From Metellina segmentata (Eukaryota; Arthropoda; Arachnida; Araneae; Tetragnathidae): a stretch of 64,000 nt of DNA. Every line of letters starts with the position of its first letter. The stretch's first letter is position 1. The notes beneath the pieces were generated by a model, which was not told where the DNA came from, did not search any database, and was given only the letters and a program-made list of their open reading frames with translations. Shown piece after piece: positions 62,866 to 64,000 of this stretch. The position numbers and the translations under genes are program-made. The DNA lies in NCBI GenBank assembly GCA_947359465.1, contig OX375879.1, forward strand, positions 120,606,557 to 120,670,556, given 5' to 3'.

Positions 62866-64000
62866 GGGCAAGGATGGCAAAACTAGGACCCTCGGGACAG
62901 ACACTGACCCACGCATGCTTTTTAAATGACCCACGCGTTGATTTTTATAAACTAATCATATTTCATCATATACATAAATAATTTTAATTATTTTTCGAAC
63001 CCCTCTTTTAAAAAAATAAAAGTGTTAATAAAGAACTTAAAAATGAAAAAAAAAATGCCTAATGATTTTTGTAAAATGTTTTTTTTCGATTTATTCATTA
63101 TACATAATGCTATTTTAGGATTTACATGAGAATATTAGGATAGTCATGACGAAACTTGACTTCTTTAGTAGAGATTTGGAAATGAAAATCATGAAATATT
63201 TTCCTCAATTACAAAATGGTTGCAAAAACATTTTCAAAACGCAATAACAATGGAAAATACGCTTGACGTTCAAGAAAATGCAATCAAAAAATATTTTATG
63301 ATTATACAGGAAATAAAATAAGCCTTGAGGAGAGATTTAATGAATTTAAAAGTATGGAAAATACATTTCACTTTATTTTATATCCATACAAACGAGCCGA
63401 CCAACCGGTATAGTGGTTAAGGTGTTAGCCTCTAGATCGGAAGGTTCCTGGTTCGAATCCGGGTCCGGGCATGGATGTTTGTAAGTGTATGGTGTAGAGG
63501 CGGCTGGTGCACCTAAAATCTGTCGTGGCCGAAAGTCCTCACGTTGGGTTGGCGTGAAAGTTTGGAGAGTGGGGTGCCAGCTCAGGTGTTGCTTCGTCAT
63601 CTGACCGTGGTTCAAAATTACGAGGTGTTGTCCTCGAATCTTTCCCTTAAGGGACTGATTCCGGACTGTCGTCAATAGCCCGTTGTGTTGCTCTAGTACG
63701 ACGTTAACTAAAATTACTATTACCATACAAACGAAATTCGAAACAATGGAGTCAAACGAATTTAAGTGACTAGGTGTCCATAATTCAGGAATGGATTTAG
63801 TTGAATTTCAAAGCAGCATAGTTTGGAGAAAAAAAATTTGATAACTTGATTTCCGAAGTATACAGGGAAAATGTCTGAAATTAGTCCAAATTATTAAAGT
63901 CAGTGATGGTCTAACTACACTAAAGCGACAACGCAGTAAAATGATGACAATGTTGTGCAAGCATTCCTCATATTTTCGTGACACAAAATGTAGCAGTGCC
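62866..64000 (+). pseudogene. hAT-like transposase remnant, interrupted by a SINE
   Basis: A hAT-like left region near 62866 (GGCAAGGATGGCAAAACTAG) leads to coding remnants. Before the SINE: KISLEERFNEFKSMENTFHF, continuing ILYPYKR. After it: MDLVEFQSSIVWRKKFDNLI. Both fit the C-terminal half of ZBED5-like hAT transposases. Stops and AT-rich decay show it is inactive. Confidence 0.55.
63396..63722 (+). mobile_element. Type A SINE with perfect 12-base TSD
   Basis: Full-length: GCCGACCAACCGGTATAGTG, B-box GGTTCGAATCCGGG, shared body, tail ATTACTATTA. Flanked by CCATACAAACGA at 63384-63395 and 63723-63734. Inserted in the hAT remnant. Confidence 0.93.

Noticed and set aside
63373..63726. 117-codon minus-strand frame, with similar frames at 26373, 56876 and 23724
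   Set aside because: All are antisense translations of the type A SINE body; the recurring peptide reflects repeat copies, not a gene family.

Overview
This is a eukaryotic genomic window, AT-rich and crowded with transposable elements, most likely from a chelicerate and probably an araneomorph spider. That assignment is an inference from the style of the P450s (CYP3 clan, many short exons, long repeat-filled introns), the density of tRNA-derived SINEs, and mixed Helitron, mariner/Tc1, hAT and Jockey-like remnants. No species can be named from the sequence alone. No prokaryotic features, CRISPR arrays or rRNA genes were seen.

The only host genes I can support are two tandem, same-strand cytochrome P450 genes. 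Gene A enters from the left edge. Its last nine coding exons lie between 384 and 19993, with stop codon, 3'UTR and polyadenylation signal present; its first five exons lie upstream of the window. Gene B starts at 23489 with a membrane-anchor exon. Thirteen of its exons run to 60832; the last short exon, homologous to gene A's final exon, is probably beyond the right edge. All nine exon pairs that can be compared have the same phase, and the eight complete internal pairs have identical length, so the two are clear tandem paralogues. Gene B as visible encodes 504 residues, and about 535 are expected in full. Both carry the heme-cysteine signature FGxGPRNCVG, the ExxR motif and the C-helix or I-helix landmarks. 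Both have an unusual histidine in the I-helix (AGYHTT), where an acidic residue normally sits.

Everything else is intronic or intergenic repeat. (1) Two abundant tRNA-headed SINE types share one body but differ in head and tail. Type A has a head with AGTGGTTAAGGTG and an ATTACC tail; type B has a head with GCGGTAGCCCGGTTGG and a TACC tail. Several type A copies keep clear target-site duplications, including one nested in a type B SINE and one inside a hAT transposase pseudogene. (2) A family of TTAA-ended, internally repetitive elements is built on the palindrome GACGAGATATCTCGTC. One copy, in gene B intron 2, has expanded into an indel-free array of about 34 units of 43 bp. (3) There are Helitron-like non-autonomous elements of two types. 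(4) DNA-transposon corpses include a mariner with near-intact terminal repeats, two Tc1-like elements, several hAT fragments, and two unclassified inverted-repeat elements of about 1.6 and 2.2 kb. (5) There are small 5'-truncated LINE 3' ends. (6) An unclassified repeat occurs three times, twice just 3' of gene A.

The P450s would act as ER-anchored monooxygenases fed by P450 reductase, in xenobiotic or endogenous lipophile metabolism; substrate cannot be read from the sequence. The best candidates for something undescribed are the palindromic TTAA family with its satellite expansion, the shared-body SINEs with exchanged heads and tails, and the I-helix histidine.
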